Positions 18,415 through 27,229 of a DNA stretch of 64,000 nucleotides are shown in pieces. The number at the start of each line of letters is the position of its first letter. The stretch's first letter is position 1. Source of the stretch: Cryobacterium sp. SO1 (GTDB lineage: Bacteria; Actinomycetota; Actinomycetes; Actinomycetales; Microbacteriaceae); contig NZ_CP067394.1 in assembly GCF_004210215.2 (NCBI RefSeq), forward strand, positions 3,906,001 through 3,970,000, given 5' to 3'. A model generated the notes under the pieces. The model did not search any database. It saw nothing but the letters and a program-made list of their open reading frames with translations, and was not told the DNA's origin. Made by a program: the position numbers and the translations under genes.

Positions 18415-19170
18415 ATGCACGACATTGAACACGCGGCTGACAGCCCCCGTGAAGAGAGAATCAACGACGCCTTTGTGCGCGTGGCCGGCACTTTGGTCGA
18501 AAACTACGATGTCGTCGACCTACTGTCGACCCTCGTTCACACGTGCACCGAGCTGCTCTCGGTACAGTCCGGCGGCATCCTCCTGGCCGACGGCGCCGGC
18601 GCCCTCGAGCTGGTGGCCTCGACCAGCGAAGAGGCCGAAACCGTGGAGGTCATGATCGTCGCCGCCGGGGCCGGCCCGTGCATCGACTGCTACGCCACAG
18701 GTTCGGTGGTGAGCATTCCCGACATCGCCACAGACTCCGACCGGTGGCCGCGGTTTCGCCGAACGGCGCTTGACCAGGGTTTTCGGGCCGCCCACGCCAC
18801 CCCGCTCCGGCTGCACGGTGAGGTCATCGGCGCGATGAACCTGCTCAGCACGGTGCCTGGCGTGCTCAGTGCGCGCGACGCCCAGCTCGCCCAGGCACTG
18901 GCGGATGTCGCGACCGTCGGCATCCTGCACGAACGCAGTTTTCGTCAGCCCGAGGTCGTGGCTGCCCAGCTACACCTCGCGCTGGACACCCGGATCCTGG
19001 TGGAGCAGGCCAAGGGGGTGCTCGCCCAAATGCGCACGTGCACCATGACCGAGGCCTTCACGGCTCTGCGCGACTACGCCCGGGTGCACGAGATCACCCT
19101 GCGAGCCGCGGCCGAAGGCGTGGTGAACCGCAGCATTTCGGCGCAGGCCCTGGTCAGCCAGAACGGCTAG
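18415..19170 (+). CDS. GAF-ANTAR RNA-binding antiterminator protein
   Basis: 251 residues. GAF domain at about 20-170 (VDLLSTLVHTCTELLSVQSG; FRAAHATPLRLHGEVIGAMN), then ANTAR at 185-245 (LDTRILVEQAKGVLAQMRTC, TLRAAAEGVVNRSI). It is the second of a tandem pair; the pair is diverged, not a recent duplication. Target RNAs are not evident here; candidates would carry two adjacent hexaloop hairpins near a terminator. The GAF ligand is unknown. Confidence 0.88.
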   Translation: MHDIEHAADSPREERINDAFVRVAGTLVENYDVVDLLSTLVHTCTELLSVQSGGILLADGAGALELVASTSEEAETVEVMIVAAGAGPCIDCYATGSVVSIPDIATDSDRWPRFRRTALDQGFRAAHATPLRLHGEVIGAMNLLSTVPGVLSARDAQLAQALADVATVGILHERSFRQPEVVAAQLHLALDTRILVEQAKGVLAQMRTCTMTEAFTALRDYARVHEITLRAAAEGVVNRSISAQALVSQNG

Positions 19171-19178
19171 CGTTCCGG

Positions 19179-20210
19179 TCAGTCGGGCTCAGCCTTGCCT
19201 TCCGGCGCCGCGGATGGCCGGTGCGGCTCGCCGACGATGCGCAGCACCACGGCACCGCGCTTGTGGCCGGCGTCGACGAATCGATGGGCCGCCACGATCT
19301 CGGCAAGGTCGTAGCTCCGGTCGATCACGGGCCGGAGCCGGTCGGAGTCCGCGAGGCTCACGAGGTACTCCAAGTCGTCGGCGCGATACTCCACACCGCT
19401 GGCGCTCAGGAGCTTGCCGCTTCGGCGGGTGCGGGACTTCGCGCGAAGGATGCCGTCGAGGTCGGTGATGATCGCCAGCAGGGCGCCGCCGGGGGCGATC
19501 AGGCGTTGTACCCGGTCGAACGACGCGTTGCCGACGCAGTCGATGATCACGTCGTAGGTGGCGATTCCGGCAGGGTCCGCAGCGAAGTCCTCGGTGGCAT
19601 AGTCGATCACCCGGCTGGCGCCGAGCGCGGTGACCAGTTCGGCGTTCCGGGCCGCACAGACCGCGGTCACCTGTGCGCCGAGGGCCGCAGCCAGTTGCAC
19701 CGCAGCCGTGCCGACGGCTCCGGATGCGCCGTTGACCAGCACCCGTGCGCCGGGCCGGATGTCGACGCGGTTCAGGTAGGCCCGCGCCGTGATGCCGCCG
19801 AAAACGAGGGCAACAGCCTCGTCGAACGCCATCCCGGCGGGCTTGGCCGCGATCGCTCGGTCCTGGCCGATCAGGGCGTATTCGGCGTGGCCTCCAAACG
19901 CGCCGCCGAGCATCGCGATGACCTCGTCGCCGGGGTTGAACCGGGTGACCCTCTCCCCCACAGCCTCGACGACCCCAGCGGCATCCATGCCGAGCACCCG
20001 GTGGCGCGGCCGGAAGAACCCCAGTCCGACCTTGGCCAGCAGGCCGAGCCCCGTGGGCACCTCTCGGGACCGGGCGCGGTGGTCGGCGGCGCTCACGGTG
20101 CTGGCGACGACCTTGATGAGCAGGTCAGTCGGCCCGGGCGTTGGTGTGGGAATCTCGGCGAGCTCGACGACATCCGGCGCGCCGAACCGCCGATACACGG
20201 CGGCCCTCAT
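19179..20210 (-). CDS. NAD(P)-dependent quinone oxidoreductase-type alcohol dehydrogenase (MDR)
   Basis: 343 residues. MRAAVYRRFGAPDVVEL, FRPRHRVLGMDAAGVVEAVG and the Rossmann loop VLVNGASGAVGTAAVQLA identify a medium-chain reductase; the Cys/His zinc ligands are missing, so it is of the zinc-free quinone oxidoreductase type. It overlaps the DUF4386 gene by 4 bases and shares its TetR-controlled promoter. Confidence 0.9.
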   Translation of the reverse strand: MRAAVYRRFGAPDVVELAEIPTPTPGPTDLLIKVVASTVSAADHRARSREVPTGLGLLAKVGLGFFRPRHRVLGMDAAGVVEAVGERVTRFNPGDEVIAMLGGAFGGHAEYALIGQDRAIAAKPAGMAFDEAVALVFGGITARAYLNRVDIRPGARVLVNGASGAVGTAAVQLAAALGAQVTAVCAARNAELVTALGASRVIDYATEDFAADPAGIATYDVIIDCVGNASFDRVQRLIAPGGALLAIITDLDGILRAKSRTRRSGKLLSASGVEYRADDLEYLVSLADSDRLRPVIDRSYDLAEIVAAHRFVDAGHKRGAVVLRIVGEPHRPSAAPEGKAEPD

Positions 20211-20923
20211 GAGGCCACCTCCGCCCCTGCGGCGTCGACGCTGCGGCGCGGCATCCGTTCGAGTGCGGCGGTATTGAAGCCCTTGAAAATGAGCCAGAGG
20301 GCCAGCGAAATCTCCCAGACGAACACGGGCAGTGCAACAACCAGCCCGATTGCGGAAAACTGGCCGTACAGGCCGAAGATGACGGCCACGGTGGACAGGG
20401 TGATGACCGCCCCTCCCGCCAGGCCGAGCACCGCGATGCCGCGGGGCACCAGGCGGGAGGTGTACATCAGAGACGCCAGCAGGATCGAACCGATGCCCAG
20501 GGCCAAGCCCGGTCCGAACAGCAGAGTGCCGTCCTGCAGCGCCAGCAACGCGTCGGCGACGGTCTCGAGAGCACCCGGTTCGGCGTGGGGCTGCTGCCGC
20601 AGCATCAGCACGGTGAGCAGGCTGAGGGTGCCCAGCGTTATGATCGCCGCCTCGAGGATGCGCGCGGTCACGTAGGCCAGCGCCACCGCGCGGTTGTGCC
20701 GGGCGAGCACGGGGTAGGCCGCCACGGCGGTGCCAACGACCGCGATCACGAGCAGCACCTCGAACAGCACCCCGGTGTAGACGAGAGGGTCCCGGCCGGA
20801 GCCGAGGACGTACCCGGGGATGGTCAGTACCGGGGCGTAGAGCAGGCGGGCGGCGATCGCGCCGATCTCAGTGAGGAGAAAGAACACGCCGATGAGGATC
20901 GCGGCTCTGCGGGTGGCGGTCAT
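20207..20923 (-). CDS. DUF4386-family membrane protein
   Basis: Starts at ATG 20923 (MTATRRAAILIGVFF, 238 residues); ATG 20941 is possible but touches the operator. Six hydrophobic segments and the conserved ARILEAAIITLG and GLVVALPVFVWEISLALWLI blocks match DUF4386. Inner-membrane protein of unknown role, often found beside TetR-regulated oxidoreductases. Translationally coupled to the dehydrogenase gene. Confidence 0.85.
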   Translation of the reverse strand: MTATRRAAILIGVFFLLTEIGAIAARLLYAPVLTIPGYVLGSGRDPLVYTGVLFEVLLVIAVVGTAVAAYPVLARHNRAVALAYVTARILEAAIITLGTLSLLTVLMLRQQPHAEPGALETVADALLALQDGTLLFGPGLALGIGSILLASLMYTSRLVPRGIAVLGLAGGAVITLSTVAVIFGLYGQFSAIGLVVALPVFVWEISLALWLIFKGFNTAALERMPRRSVDAAGAEVAS

Positions 20924-20947
20924 GGTGGACTCCTTGGTCAAGGCGAT

Positions 20948-21002
20948 AGGTGTACGGCGTACACCTCGGCGTGCTCGACTCTAAGGTGTACGCTGTACTC
21001 CT
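20948..21002. promoter_or_regulatory. Two TetR operator candidates
   Basis: AGGTGTACG-G-CGTACACCT (20948-20966) is a perfect 19-base palindrome; AGGTGTACGCTGTACTCCT (20984-21002) repeats it with changes in the right arm. They sit between the DUF4386 operon and the divergent TetR gene, 36 bases apart, and probably bind that regulator. Confidence 0.75.
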
Positions 21003-21041
21003 GTCAATGGGCGAGTCCGATCTCGCCGCAAAGGAACCTCC

Positions 21042-21773
21042 ATGGCTCAACTTCTGGTCGCCCCGCGGGCGCGTCTCAACCGTGATCGCGTGCTGCAGGC
21101 CGCCGTGGAGCTGGCCGATCGGACCGGCATCGACGCACTGAGCATGCGCCGGCTGGCCGAGGAGCTCGGCGTGGTGCCGATGGCGCTGTACAAGCACGTG
21201 GCGAACAAGGACGAGCTGCTTGATGGGATGGTCGACGTGATCGTCGCCGAGATCGACCCGCCCGACGTCGCCCTCGGCTGGAAGGCCGCGGTGCGCCTGC
21301 GGGTGCTCTCGGCCCGGCAGATGCTGCTGCGGCATCCGTGGGCCCGGTCGGTGCTCGAATCGCGCACCCGCCAGACGCCGACCGTGCTGGATTACCTGGA
21401 GTCCACGATCGGGATCTTTCTGGCCGGCGGGTTCTCGGCAGACCTCACACACCACGTGATGCACGCGCTGGGAAGCCGCATGTGGGGATTCACCCAGGAG
21501 CTCTTCGACACATCGGCCGGGCCGCACCAGCCGCCTGCCGATCCCGACGCGCAGGCGGCGCAACTGCAGGCGATGGCCGGGCGATACCCGCACATTCTGC
21601 GGATCAGCGGCGTGGCCAGGCACGACAACTCGGTCGTGGCGCGCGGCTGCGACGACAGATTCGAGTTCGAGTTCGCCCTCGACCTACTCCTGGACGGCTG
21701 TGAGCGACTCCGGGACGCCGACTGGTCGTCCACCGCCAGCCCGACCGACCGCACTGGAGGAACACCTGGCTGA
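21042..21773 (+). CDS. TetR-family transcriptional regulator
   Basis: 243 residues. The helix-turn-helix LSMRRLAEELGVVPMALYKHV lies at about 34-54, followed by a TetR_C-type domain with conserved His-rich segment (LTHHVMHALGSRMWGFTQE), a pattern related to tetracycline-repressor-like regulators. It is divergent from the DUF4386-dehydrogenase operon with two palindromes between. Its 3' end runs into the arr remnant. Confidence 0.9.
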   Translation: MAQLLVAPRARLNRDRVLQAAVELADRTGIDALSMRRLAEELGVVPMALYKHVANKDELLDGMVDVIVAEIDPPDVALGWKAAVRLRVLSARQMLLRHPWARSVLESRTRQTPTVLDYLESTIGIFLAGGFSADLTHHVMHALGSRMWGFTQELFDTSAGPHQPPADPDAQAAQLQAMAGRYPHILRISGVARHDNSVVARGCDDRFEFEFALDLLLDGCERLRDADWSSTASPTDRTGGTPG

Positions 21774-21951
21774 TGGCCCGATACCGTTCGAAGTGCATGA
21801 GTCGGGGGCACTGTTCCACGGCACCAAGGCCGAACTGGCGGTCGGTGACGTGGCTGGTGCCCGGCGCGAATCGAACTTCGCCGCCGGCCGCAGCTACATC
21901 GTGGAGCCGTTCGGTACGACTGACCGGCCGCAGCCATCCGTGCGCCGATGA
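21760..21951 (+). pseudogene. arr: Internally deleted rifampin ADP-ribosyltransferase (arr) pseudogene
   Basis: A frame overlapping the TetR stop reads PIPFEVHESGALFHGTKAEL and RESNFAAGR, the N-terminal third of Arr with its catalytic His, and then jumps straight to YIVEPFG, which belongs near the C-terminus. About 50-60 central residues, including the NAD-binding Tyr/Asp region, are missing, and a one-base shift is likely near 21852. It cannot be active. It is a relic of a rifamycin-inactivating gene that followed the TetR gene. Confidence 0.8.
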
Positions 21952-21998
21952 TCACGCCCAGTCTGGATCCGGCGTGGCCGATGTGGCAGGATGCCGCC

Positions 21999-22961
21999 GT
22001 GACCACTCAACCCGAACGCCGGATGCTCCTTGACTCCGCCTCGCTCTATTTCCGCGCGTACTTCGGGGTGCCAGACACCGTGCGGGCGCCGAACGGCGAG
22101 CCCGTCAACGCCGTGCGCGGGCTGCTCGACATGATCGCCCGGCTCACCACCGAGTTCCAGCCCACCGAGATCGTGGCCTGCTGGGACGACGACTGGCGCC
22201 CGCAGTGGCGGGTCGACCTCATCCCCACCTACAAGACCCACCGGGTGGCGGCTGTGCCCGCGACGGATGCCGGGCCTGTTGCGGATGCCGACCCGTCGAT
22301 CGAGGTCGTGCCCGACCTGCTCAGCCCGCAGGTGCCGATCATCCGCGAGGTGCTCACCGCACTCGGCATCCCCATTGTCGGCGCCGCCCACCACGAGGCC
22401 GACGACGTGATCGGCACCCTCGCCTCGCACGCCGACATCCCCGTGGACGTGATCACCGGCGACCGCGACCTGTTCCAGCTCGTCGACGACTCCCGCGACG
22501 TGCGGGTGGTCTACACCGGGCGCGGCATGGCCCGGCTGGAGATCCTCACCGATGCGTCGCTCACGGCCAAGACCGGGGTCACCCCTCTGCAGTACGCGGA
22601 CTTCGCCGCGATGCGCGGCGACGCCTCCGACGGCCTGCCCGGGGTAGCCGGGGTGGGTGAGAAGACCGCGGCGACCCTGCTGGCCGAGTTCGGCGACCTG
22701 AACGGCATCGTCGCGGCCGCCGCCGACCCCGAGGTGAAGCTGAGCGCGTCCGTGCGGGCGAAGATCCTCGCCGCGGCGGACTACCTGGTCGTGGCTCCGG
22801 CGGTGGTGAACGTGGTGCGCAACCTGGAGCTGCCGGCCTTCGACGCCCGCATCCGCCTGAGCACGCCCGAGCAGGTCGACAAGCTGGAGGAGCTGAGCAC
22901 CCAGTGGGGTCTCAGCACCTCGATGAAGCGCGCCCGCGAAGCCCTCGCCGCCCGCGCCTGA
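21999..22961 (+). CDS. 5'-3' exonuclease (FEN / PolA N-domain family)
   Basis: 320 residues from GTG 21999 (AGGA 8 bases upstream); ATG 21948 and 21981 are less likely. LLDSASLYFRAYFG, then YKTHR, HHEADDVIGTLA and VITGDRDLFQLVDD supply the acidic metal cluster, and GVAGVGEKTAATLLAEFG is the helix-hairpin-helix. It is the stand-alone form found in actinobacteria next to PolA, probably removing flaps or primers during replication and repair. Confidence 0.9.
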   Translation: MTTQPERRMLLDSASLYFRAYFGVPDTVRAPNGEPVNAVRGLLDMIARLTTEFQPTEIVACWDDDWRPQWRVDLIPTYKTHRVAAVPATDAGPVADADPSIEVVPDLLSPQVPIIREVLTALGIPIVGAAHHEADDVIGTLASHADIPVDVITGDRDLFQLVDDSRDVRVVYTGRGMARLEILTDASLTAKTGVTPLQYADFAAMRGDASDGLPGVAGVGEKTAATLLAEFGDLNGIVAAAADPEVKLSASVRAKILAAADYLVVAPAVVNVVRNLELPAFDARIRLSTPEQVDKLEELSTQWGLSTSMKRAREALAARA

Positions 22962-22990
22962 CGCGTCCCCTTCCCCCTCGCTCCCACCTC

Positions 22991-23049
22991 GCGAACCGTG
23001 AGTTAAGCACCGCACTTTCGCGATTTTGGGTGCTTTTCTCACGGTTCGC
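22991..23049. repeat. Family A intergenic hairpin element, copy 1
   Basis: Outer arms GCGAACCGTGAG and CTCACGGTTCGC pair perfectly (12 bp); inner arms AAGCACC (23005-23011) and GGTGCTT (23029-23035) pair too. It lies between the exonuclease stop and the HNH gene. A related copy is at 36533-36590. Confidence 0.75.
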
Positions 23050-23115
23050 GGATGGGTCGGGTGGGGTGTGGGGGCGTGCGGGGGCAGTGTCGGTGGTAGG
23101 TGAGACGATCTCATT

Positions 23116-24858
23116 ATGAGTAACCCCGACCAGGCACTACCGCCCGCTCCGGATGATGACCACTACTCTCCGGGGTCCGCTCCACCTGGCAACACCCCCG
23201 CCCCCGCCGACCCGACGCAAGCTGGGTCGGCGGAGTCCCCCGCAGCTGAACCGGCACTCGAGCCGGCCGGACTCGAGTCCACCGCGGCCGGGCCGACACC
23301 GGCAGGGCACGCACCGGCAGGGCGTGAGGCTTATGTCCCCAATCCGACCTTGGATGAGCGGGTCTGTTCGGAGCTGGCTCGCCGCACCGAGCTGATCGCG
23401 GCCGAGGCCCGGGCCATCGCCCACGCGCAGGCCCGGCAGGCCGAGTTCCTCGTCGAGCTGCAGAGCTGGAGCGAGGACCCGCAGGTGTCCTCCCGGCTGC
23501 ACGGCAACCCGGAGAGCATCCGGTTGGCCGACGTGAACGCGGCCAGCATGACCGAGGATCAGGCCCGCGCGGCCTTCTATGGCCGGTGGGAGGACCGGGA
23601 CGTGGCCCGGCGCACGATCGTGAGTGAGACCGCCTGCCTGCTACGGATGGCCGAACGCACGGTGGAACACCTGATGGAGCAGTCACTCTGGCTCCTGTCG
23701 GCCCCGGCAACCTTCCACGCCCTCTCCAACGGCGAGATCAGCTACCGGCACGCCACCGTGCTCATCGACCAGATGCGCACCCTGCCCGTGGAGGACCAGG
23801 AGGCCTTCGAGGACAAGGTACTGCCAGACGCGAAACGACTCCCGGTCAGCCGGTTCACGGACAGGGCCCGCCGGCTGCGGGAGCGGTTGCACCCGGAGTC
23901 CATCGTGATCCGCACCACCAACGCCCTGGCCGAGAGGCACACCCGGTGGGAGGCAGCCCCGGATGGGATGGGCTGGTTGCACTGGTACGGCACCGCCCAC
24001 GACACCAAAGCCGCCTACACCCGGATCAACACGATGGCGGCGAGTCTGAAGAAACTCGGCGACCCCACCCGGGCCGGCGACGCGGCCGGGGAAGCCGTCG
24101 GGTTGGGAAGCGGGCAGGCAGGCGCGGACGCCAGCGCGGGGACAGGCACGGAGGCGGACGCGAGCGCAGGGAACGGCACGACGGCGAACGCGGGGACCGG
24201 CGCGACGGCAGATGCGGCAGCTGATGCGGAGGAGACGAAACGCACCCTGGACCAGCTCCGCGCCGACATCACCCGGGCCCTCCTGCTGGACGGCATCACC
24301 CCCGACGGGATGGGCGCCGGGATCCGCGGCACGGTGATGATCACCGTGCCCGTGCTCACCCTGCTCGGCCTGGACGAGGAACCCGCCACCCTCGAAGGCT
24401 ACGGCCCGATCTCCCCCGAAATCGCCCGACAGATCGCCGGACACGCCCCCAGCTTCACCCGACTACTCACCCACCCCGAAACCGGAGTCGTGCTCTCCCT
24501 GGGCAAAACCCAACACAAGAACACCAAAGCCATGAAGAAATGGCTGAGGGTGCGAGACGAAACCTGCCGATTCCCCGGCTGCTCCCGGCCCGCGGTCACC
24601 AGCGACATCGACCACACCCACGACTGGGCCGACGGCGGCACCACCGACTGCGACAACCTCGCCCATCTCTGCGAACCCCACCACCGCCTCAAACACCTCA
24701 CCCACTGGCGGGTCACTCAGGAACCCGGCGGGATCCTGCTCTGGACCTCACCCGGGCAAACGCAGCTACCGCACCGACCCCGCCAACCCCATGGGACCAC
24801 CCCGGCCGCAACTCCCGGTGGTGGGGCCGAAAACCCGGAAACGCCCCCCGGAGGATAG
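23116..24858 (+). CDS. HNH endonuclease with DUF222 domain
   Basis: 580 residues. A Pro/Ala-rich N-terminal region (to about 75), the DUF222 helical domain (about 80-430, interrupted by an Ala/Gly/Thr-rich low-complexity insert near 335-370), then the HNH module: CRFPGCSRPAVTSDIDHTHDW, GGTTDCDNLAHLCEPHHRLK. Cys pairs bind structural zinc and the DH/HH residues the catalytic metal. This family is present in many copies in Microbacteriaceae genomes, apparently spreading by duplication; its biological role is unsettled. Confidence 0.92.
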   Translation: MSNPDQALPPAPDDDHYSPGSAPPGNTPAPADPTQAGSAESPAAEPALEPAGLESTAAGPTPAGHAPAGREAYVPNPTLDERVCSELARRTELIAAEARAIAHAQARQAEFLVELQSWSEDPQVSSRLHGNPESIRLADVNAASMTEDQARAAFYGRWEDRDVARRTIVSETACLLRMAERTVEHLMEQSLWLLSAPATFHALSNGEISYRHATVLIDQMRTLPVEDQEAFEDKVLPDAKRLPVSRFTDRARRLRERLHPESIVIRTTNALAERHTRWEAAPDGMGWLHWYGTAHDTKAAYTRINTMAASLKKLGDPTRAGDAAGEAVGLGSGQAGADASAGTGTEADASAGNGTTANAGTGATADAAADAEETKRTLDQLRADITRALLLDGITPDGMGAGIRGTVMITVPVLTLLGLDEEPATLEGYGPISPEIARQIAGHAPSFTRLLTHPETGVVLSLGKTQHKNTKAMKKWLRVRDETCRFPGCSRPAVTSDIDHTHDWADGGTTDCDNLAHLCEPHHRLKHLTHWRVTQEPGGILLWTSPGQTQLPHRPRQPHGTTPAATPGGGAENPETPPGG

Positions 24859-24976
24859 CTACCTGATGCCTCCGCGGCACCGGCCAACCCGGACACCGAC
24901 ACCACCGGTCCCCGAAAACCCGCCGTTCTAAGCGTTCGCCGGGTGGTCCGAGACGCGGTTCCGTACACTCGGATGC

Positions 24977-26305
24977 ATGTCCCCGATGAACGCAGAATAC
25001 GAGATCCGTCGGTTTGAGCCGGCAGCCCCCGGCGAGCCCGGATATCCCGAAGCGGTGGCCTGGGATAGCGCGGTCTCCTTCGGGTTCCACGAGGAGCGCA
25101 GCACCGACGAGCGCGTTCAGGAGTCCATCAACAGGAGCCGTGTGGACGGCGCCGTCTTCACGGGCGCCTACCAAACCGGGCAGCCGGCCCCGCACTCGCT
25201 GGGCAGCGAGGTGCCGGTGGCCACGTTCGGGTCTCAGCAGAGCACGCTCAACATCGGCTTCGGTAGGTTGCTGGATGCGCACCTGATCACCGGCGTGACG
25301 GTGCGCACCTCACACCGGCGGCGCGGTCTGCTGCGCCGCATGATGACGGAGGACCTCGCCTTGGCCAAGGGCACCGGCATCGCAATCGCGGCCCTCACCG
25401 CGTCGGAGGCGTCGATCTACGGTCGATTCGGTTTCGGCATGGCCACCGCCGAGCAAAGCATCACGGTGGATACCGGTGCCAAGTTCCGGCTGGAGCATGT
25501 GCGGGCGGGAACCGTGGAGGTCGTCGACCCCAAGGTTCTTCTCGAGCTGGCACCGCAGGTCTTCGCTCGGGTTCACGGCGAACAGCCGGGGTCCATCGGC
25601 CGGCAGGAGTTCTACCGCCAGGTGGCCGCCGGGGTGACAAGCCGCGAGGGCGGCCCCGACGCCAAGGTGAAGGCGGCGCTGCACTACGCGCCCGACGGCA
25701 CGCCCGACGGCACAGTCGACGGCACAGTCGACGGCACAGTCGACGGCTACGTCTCCTACCGATTCGGCGGCTGGGACAAGACACCCGCAACCATGGAGAT
25801 CATTGACCTGGTGGCCGCTACCCCGGCGGCCTACTTGGAACTCTGGCAGTATCTGGCGGCCATCGACCTGGTGGAACGCATCACCTGGAACGAGGCGCCG
25901 GTGGACAACCCGCTCACCTGGGCACTGACCGACCCACGTTGCGTCGCGGCGTCGAACCCGCGAGACCTGCTCTGGTTGCGCATCCTGGATGTGCGCCAGG
26001 CACTCGAAGCACGCCACTTCGCCGCCGAGGGCACGCTGGTCCTCAAGGTCACCGACGGCCTGAGTCTCACCGCGGGCACCTTCGCGCTCGAGGTGCAGGG
26101 CGGCACGGCGCGCGTCACCGCATCCACCGAGGCGCCCGACCTGGAACTGGACATCGCCGCGCTCTCCTCCATCTACCTGGGCGCGGTGAATCCTGTGTCA
26201 CTGGCGGCGGCGAACAAGGTGCGCGAACACACCGCGGGTGCCGCGTTCCTGGCCGCCAGGCTCTTCGCCGTGGAGCGGCCCGCCCACTGCCTCACGCACT
26301 TCTAG
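24977..26305 (+). CDS. Eis-like GNAT N-acetyltransferase
   Basis: 442 residues. The N-terminal GNAT domain shows acetyl-CoA loop VRTSHRRRGLLRRMM near 115 and IYGRFGFGMA with the conserved Tyr; a central GNAT-like domain and C-terminal sterol-carrier-like domain follow, the three-domain plan of Eis. The protein ends in Phe, and in mycobacterial Eis the C-terminal carboxylate acts in catalysis, which fits. Eis enzymes acetylate amines, including aminoglycosides, but the natural substrate here is unknown. A 12-base tandem repeat adds a TVDG-repeat loop near residues 240-255. Confidence 0.88.
   Translation: MSPMNAEYEIRRFEPAAPGEPGYPEAVAWDSAVSFGFHEERSTDERVQESINRSRVDGAVFTGAYQTGQPAPHSLGSEVPVATFGSQQSTLNIGFGRLLDAHLITGVTVRTSHRRRGLLRRMMTEDLALAKGTGIAIAALTASEASIYGRFGFGMATAEQSITVDTGAKFRLEHVRAGTVEVVDPKVLLELAPQVFARVHGEQPGSIGRQEFYRQVAAGVTSREGGPDAKVKAALHYAPDGTPDGTVDGTVDGTVDGYVSYRFGGWDKTPATMEIIDLVAATPAAYLELWQYLAAIDLVERITWNEAPVDNPLTWALTDPRCVAASNPRDLLWLRILDVRQALEARHFAAEGTLVLKVTDGLSLTAGTFALEVQGGTARVTASTEAPDLELDIAALSSIYLGAVNPVSLAAANKVREHTAGAAFLAARLFAVERPAHCLTHF
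25694..25741. repeat. Four in-frame 12-base tandem repeats
   Basis: GACGGCACGCCC followed by three copies of GACGGCACAGTC. They encode Asp-Gly-Thr-Val repeats in the Eis-like protein and are a likely site of copy-number change. Confidence 0.8.
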
Positions 26306-27201
26306 CCGGCGGCGCCCGGGTGCTCCCGGGCGACCGTGGCGCGCAGGGCCGGTGCCACCTCGGCGGCGAAGCGCTCAATCACCGCAGGCTCGTCGCCCAG
26401 CACGATGAACGTGCCCACGCCATCCTGCAGAACGTAGGGCAGCAGGTCGTCGACCCACTGACTGCTCGGCCCCGTGAGAAACCCGCCGCCGGCCGGGCTG
26501 AACGTGCCGCTGATGTTCACCAGCCGCCGGATCGCCCGGGGATCGCGCCCGGCGTCGACGGCAGCCTGGTCGATGATGGCGCTGGCCCGCCGGAGATCGC
26601 CGGGCTCCATACGCGCAAGCGACGGCAGCCATCCGTCAGCCTTCCGGCCGGTGAGGCGCAGCATCCGCGGTTTGTAGGCGCCGAGCAGAATTGGGACGTC
26701 GTGCGCCGGGGCGGGCCCGCGCTTGGCGCCGTCGAGCCGGTAGAACTCGCCGCCCACGTGCAGCGCCGACCGGTCGTCGACGTTCCAGATAGCACGGATG
26801 ACGTCGATCGACTCGCTGAGCGCGTCAACGCTCTGCCCGGCGGCGAGGGTGCGGCCGCCCATGGCGCCGATGGCGTCCCAGAAGCCGCCGGCGCCCAGGC
26901 CAAGCTCGAACCGGCCGCGGGAGAGCAGGTCGAGGCTCGCGGCCGCGCGGGCGAGCACCGCCGGTGGGCGCATCGGCAGGTTGAGCACATTGCCCGACAG
27001 GTGGATGCGGTCGGTGCGGGCGGCGACCCAGCTCAGCAGGGTCCAGGTGTCCAGGAACCTGGGTTGGTACGGGTGGTCCTGGAAGGTGACGAGGTCGTAG
27101 CCGAGGCGCTCGCTCAACTCGGCCAGCCGCACCGGCGTCTCCGGGTCGGCGTTACTGGGCGTGAGGAAGGTGCCGAACTGCAGCGGGTGCCCGTAGAACA
27201 T
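26302..27201 (-). CDS. LLM-class flavin-dependent oxidoreductase
   Basis: 299 residues with the luciferase-like TIM barrel: LSERLGYDLVTFQDHPY, LARAAASLDLLSRGRFELGLG (flavin phosphate loop) and PAHDVPILLGAYKPRML. Members use FMN or F420; the RFELGLGAGG block is common in F420-dependent actinobacterial enzymes. Convergent with the Eis-like gene and overlapping it by 4 bases. Substrate unknown. Confidence 0.88.
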   Translation of the reverse strand: MFYGHPLQFGTFLTPSNADPETPVRLAELSERLGYDLVTFQDHPYQPRFLDTWTLLSWVAARTDRIHLSGNVLNLPMRPPAVLARAAASLDLLSRGRFELGLGAGGFWDAIGAMGGRTLAAGQSVDALSESIDVIRAIWNVDDRSALHVGGEFYRLDGAKRGPAPAHDVPILLGAYKPRMLRLTGRKADGWLPSLARMEPGDLRRASAIIDQAAVDAGRDPRAIRRLVNISGTFSPAGGGFLTGPSSQWVDDLLPYVLQDGVGTFIVLGDEPAVIERFAAEVAPALRATVAREHPGAAG

Positions 27202-27229
27202 GAGTGTCCGTTCGGTTTTGCGGAGCTGA

